A stretch of 33,154 nt of DNA, from assembly GCA_947643145.1 (NCBI GenBank), contig CANRVD010000032.1, positions 1 to 33,154 of the forward strand, in the 5' to 3' direction. Within the stretch, counting starts at the first letter, position 1. Each line of letters starts with the position of its first letter. A model generated the notes under the pieces. The model searched no databases. It saw only the letters and a list, made by a program, of their open reading frames with translations, and was not told the DNA's origin. The position numbers were made by a program, and so were the translations under genes. Shown here in pieces: positions 33,060 through 33,154 of this stretch. The DNA comes from an uncultured bacterium (GTDB lineage: Bacteria > Bacillota > Clostridia > Lachnospirales > Lachnospiraceae).

Positions 33060-33097
33060 TTTTGTTGGCGTACACTACATATCGAGAACTTTCCTAT
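33060..33097 (-). repeat. Copy B of the 38-39 bp dispersed repeat
   Basis: The complement matches 13892-13930 with one substitution and one indel. Its CCAACAAAAACG end forms a hairpin with CGTTTTTGCTAAG (33041-33068 region). As in copy A, this lies just before a terminator. Confidence 0.75.
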
Positions 33098-33154
33098 CTG
33101 GATTAAGGTGTCAAAAGGTAAATTTACATATCGGCTTCGTCAATTTGCACAATG

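Noticed and set aside
1..33154. CRISPR arrays, tRNA and rRNA genes
   Set aside because: I looked for regularly spaced repeats and for tRNA-like cloverleaf ends and rRNA signatures and saw none. The repeats found are dispersed, not arrayed.

Overview
This window looks like a chromosomal segment from a low-to-moderate GC Gram-positive anaerobe of the class Clostridia, most likely family Lachnospiraceae. That assignment is inferred from gene order, protein character, strong AGGAGG-type ribosome binding sites and a Firmicutes-style T-box leader; no rRNA or tRNA gene is present to settle it.

Positions 1-19,600 are mostly a housekeeping backbone on the + strand. It starts with a YvyF-like zinc/HTH protein, ruvA and ruvB. 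A leftward pair follows (CgeB-like glycosyltransferase and an AraC regulator). The + strand then resumes with dapF, murE, priA, def, fmt, rsmB, rlmN, the PP2C phosphatase, the PASTA kinase prkC, rsgA, rpe, a PilZ c-di-GMP receptor and thiN. The themes fit together: DapF makes meso-DAP and MurE adds it to the wall precursor; Def and Fmt handle the initiator formyl group; RsmB, RlmN and RsgA act on the ribosome; phosphatase and PASTA kinase form the wall-sensing phosphorylation switch. A small hypothetical gene after thiN looks frameshifted.

Positions 19,600-26,480 are accessory. A LysR regulator diverges from a MATE efflux pump. Next comes a leftward, divergent type 2 isoleucyl-tRNA synthetase with altered HIGH (HHGT) and KMSKS (KLAKS) motifs. 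It has a consensus promoter and a T-box leader with an apparent ATC specifier. This synthetase cassette lies between two 23-bp near-identical direct repeats, one covering the stop codon of the MATE gene. Just to the right is a dead tyrosine-integrase gene that lacks its catalytic domain and is interrupted by a 52-bp palindromic insertion with a CTA duplication. The segment reads as a degraded mobile island carrying a possible antibiotic-insensitive synthetase.

Positions 26,480-28,340 hold pyrE, a 49-residue membrane peptide and a FliB-like lysine-N-methylase coupled to it by a TAATG overlap. A 530-bp gene-free stretch follows, with a ~150-bp imperfect palindrome, a terminator, a promoter and a structured leader of unknown class ending in a terminator.

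Positions 28,870-33,013 hold three genes that I could not place in a described system: a ParA/TadZ-like protein with a degenerate P-loop and two large cytoplasmic-looking proteins with a helical N-terminus and a right-handed beta-helix C-terminus.

Several short repeats recur across the window: a hairpin with a GCAAAGC-type tip just upstream of start codons, a GCAGAAATGAGG ribosome-binding cassette, and a 38-39 bp element present in inverted orientation near 13.9 kb and 33.1 kb.
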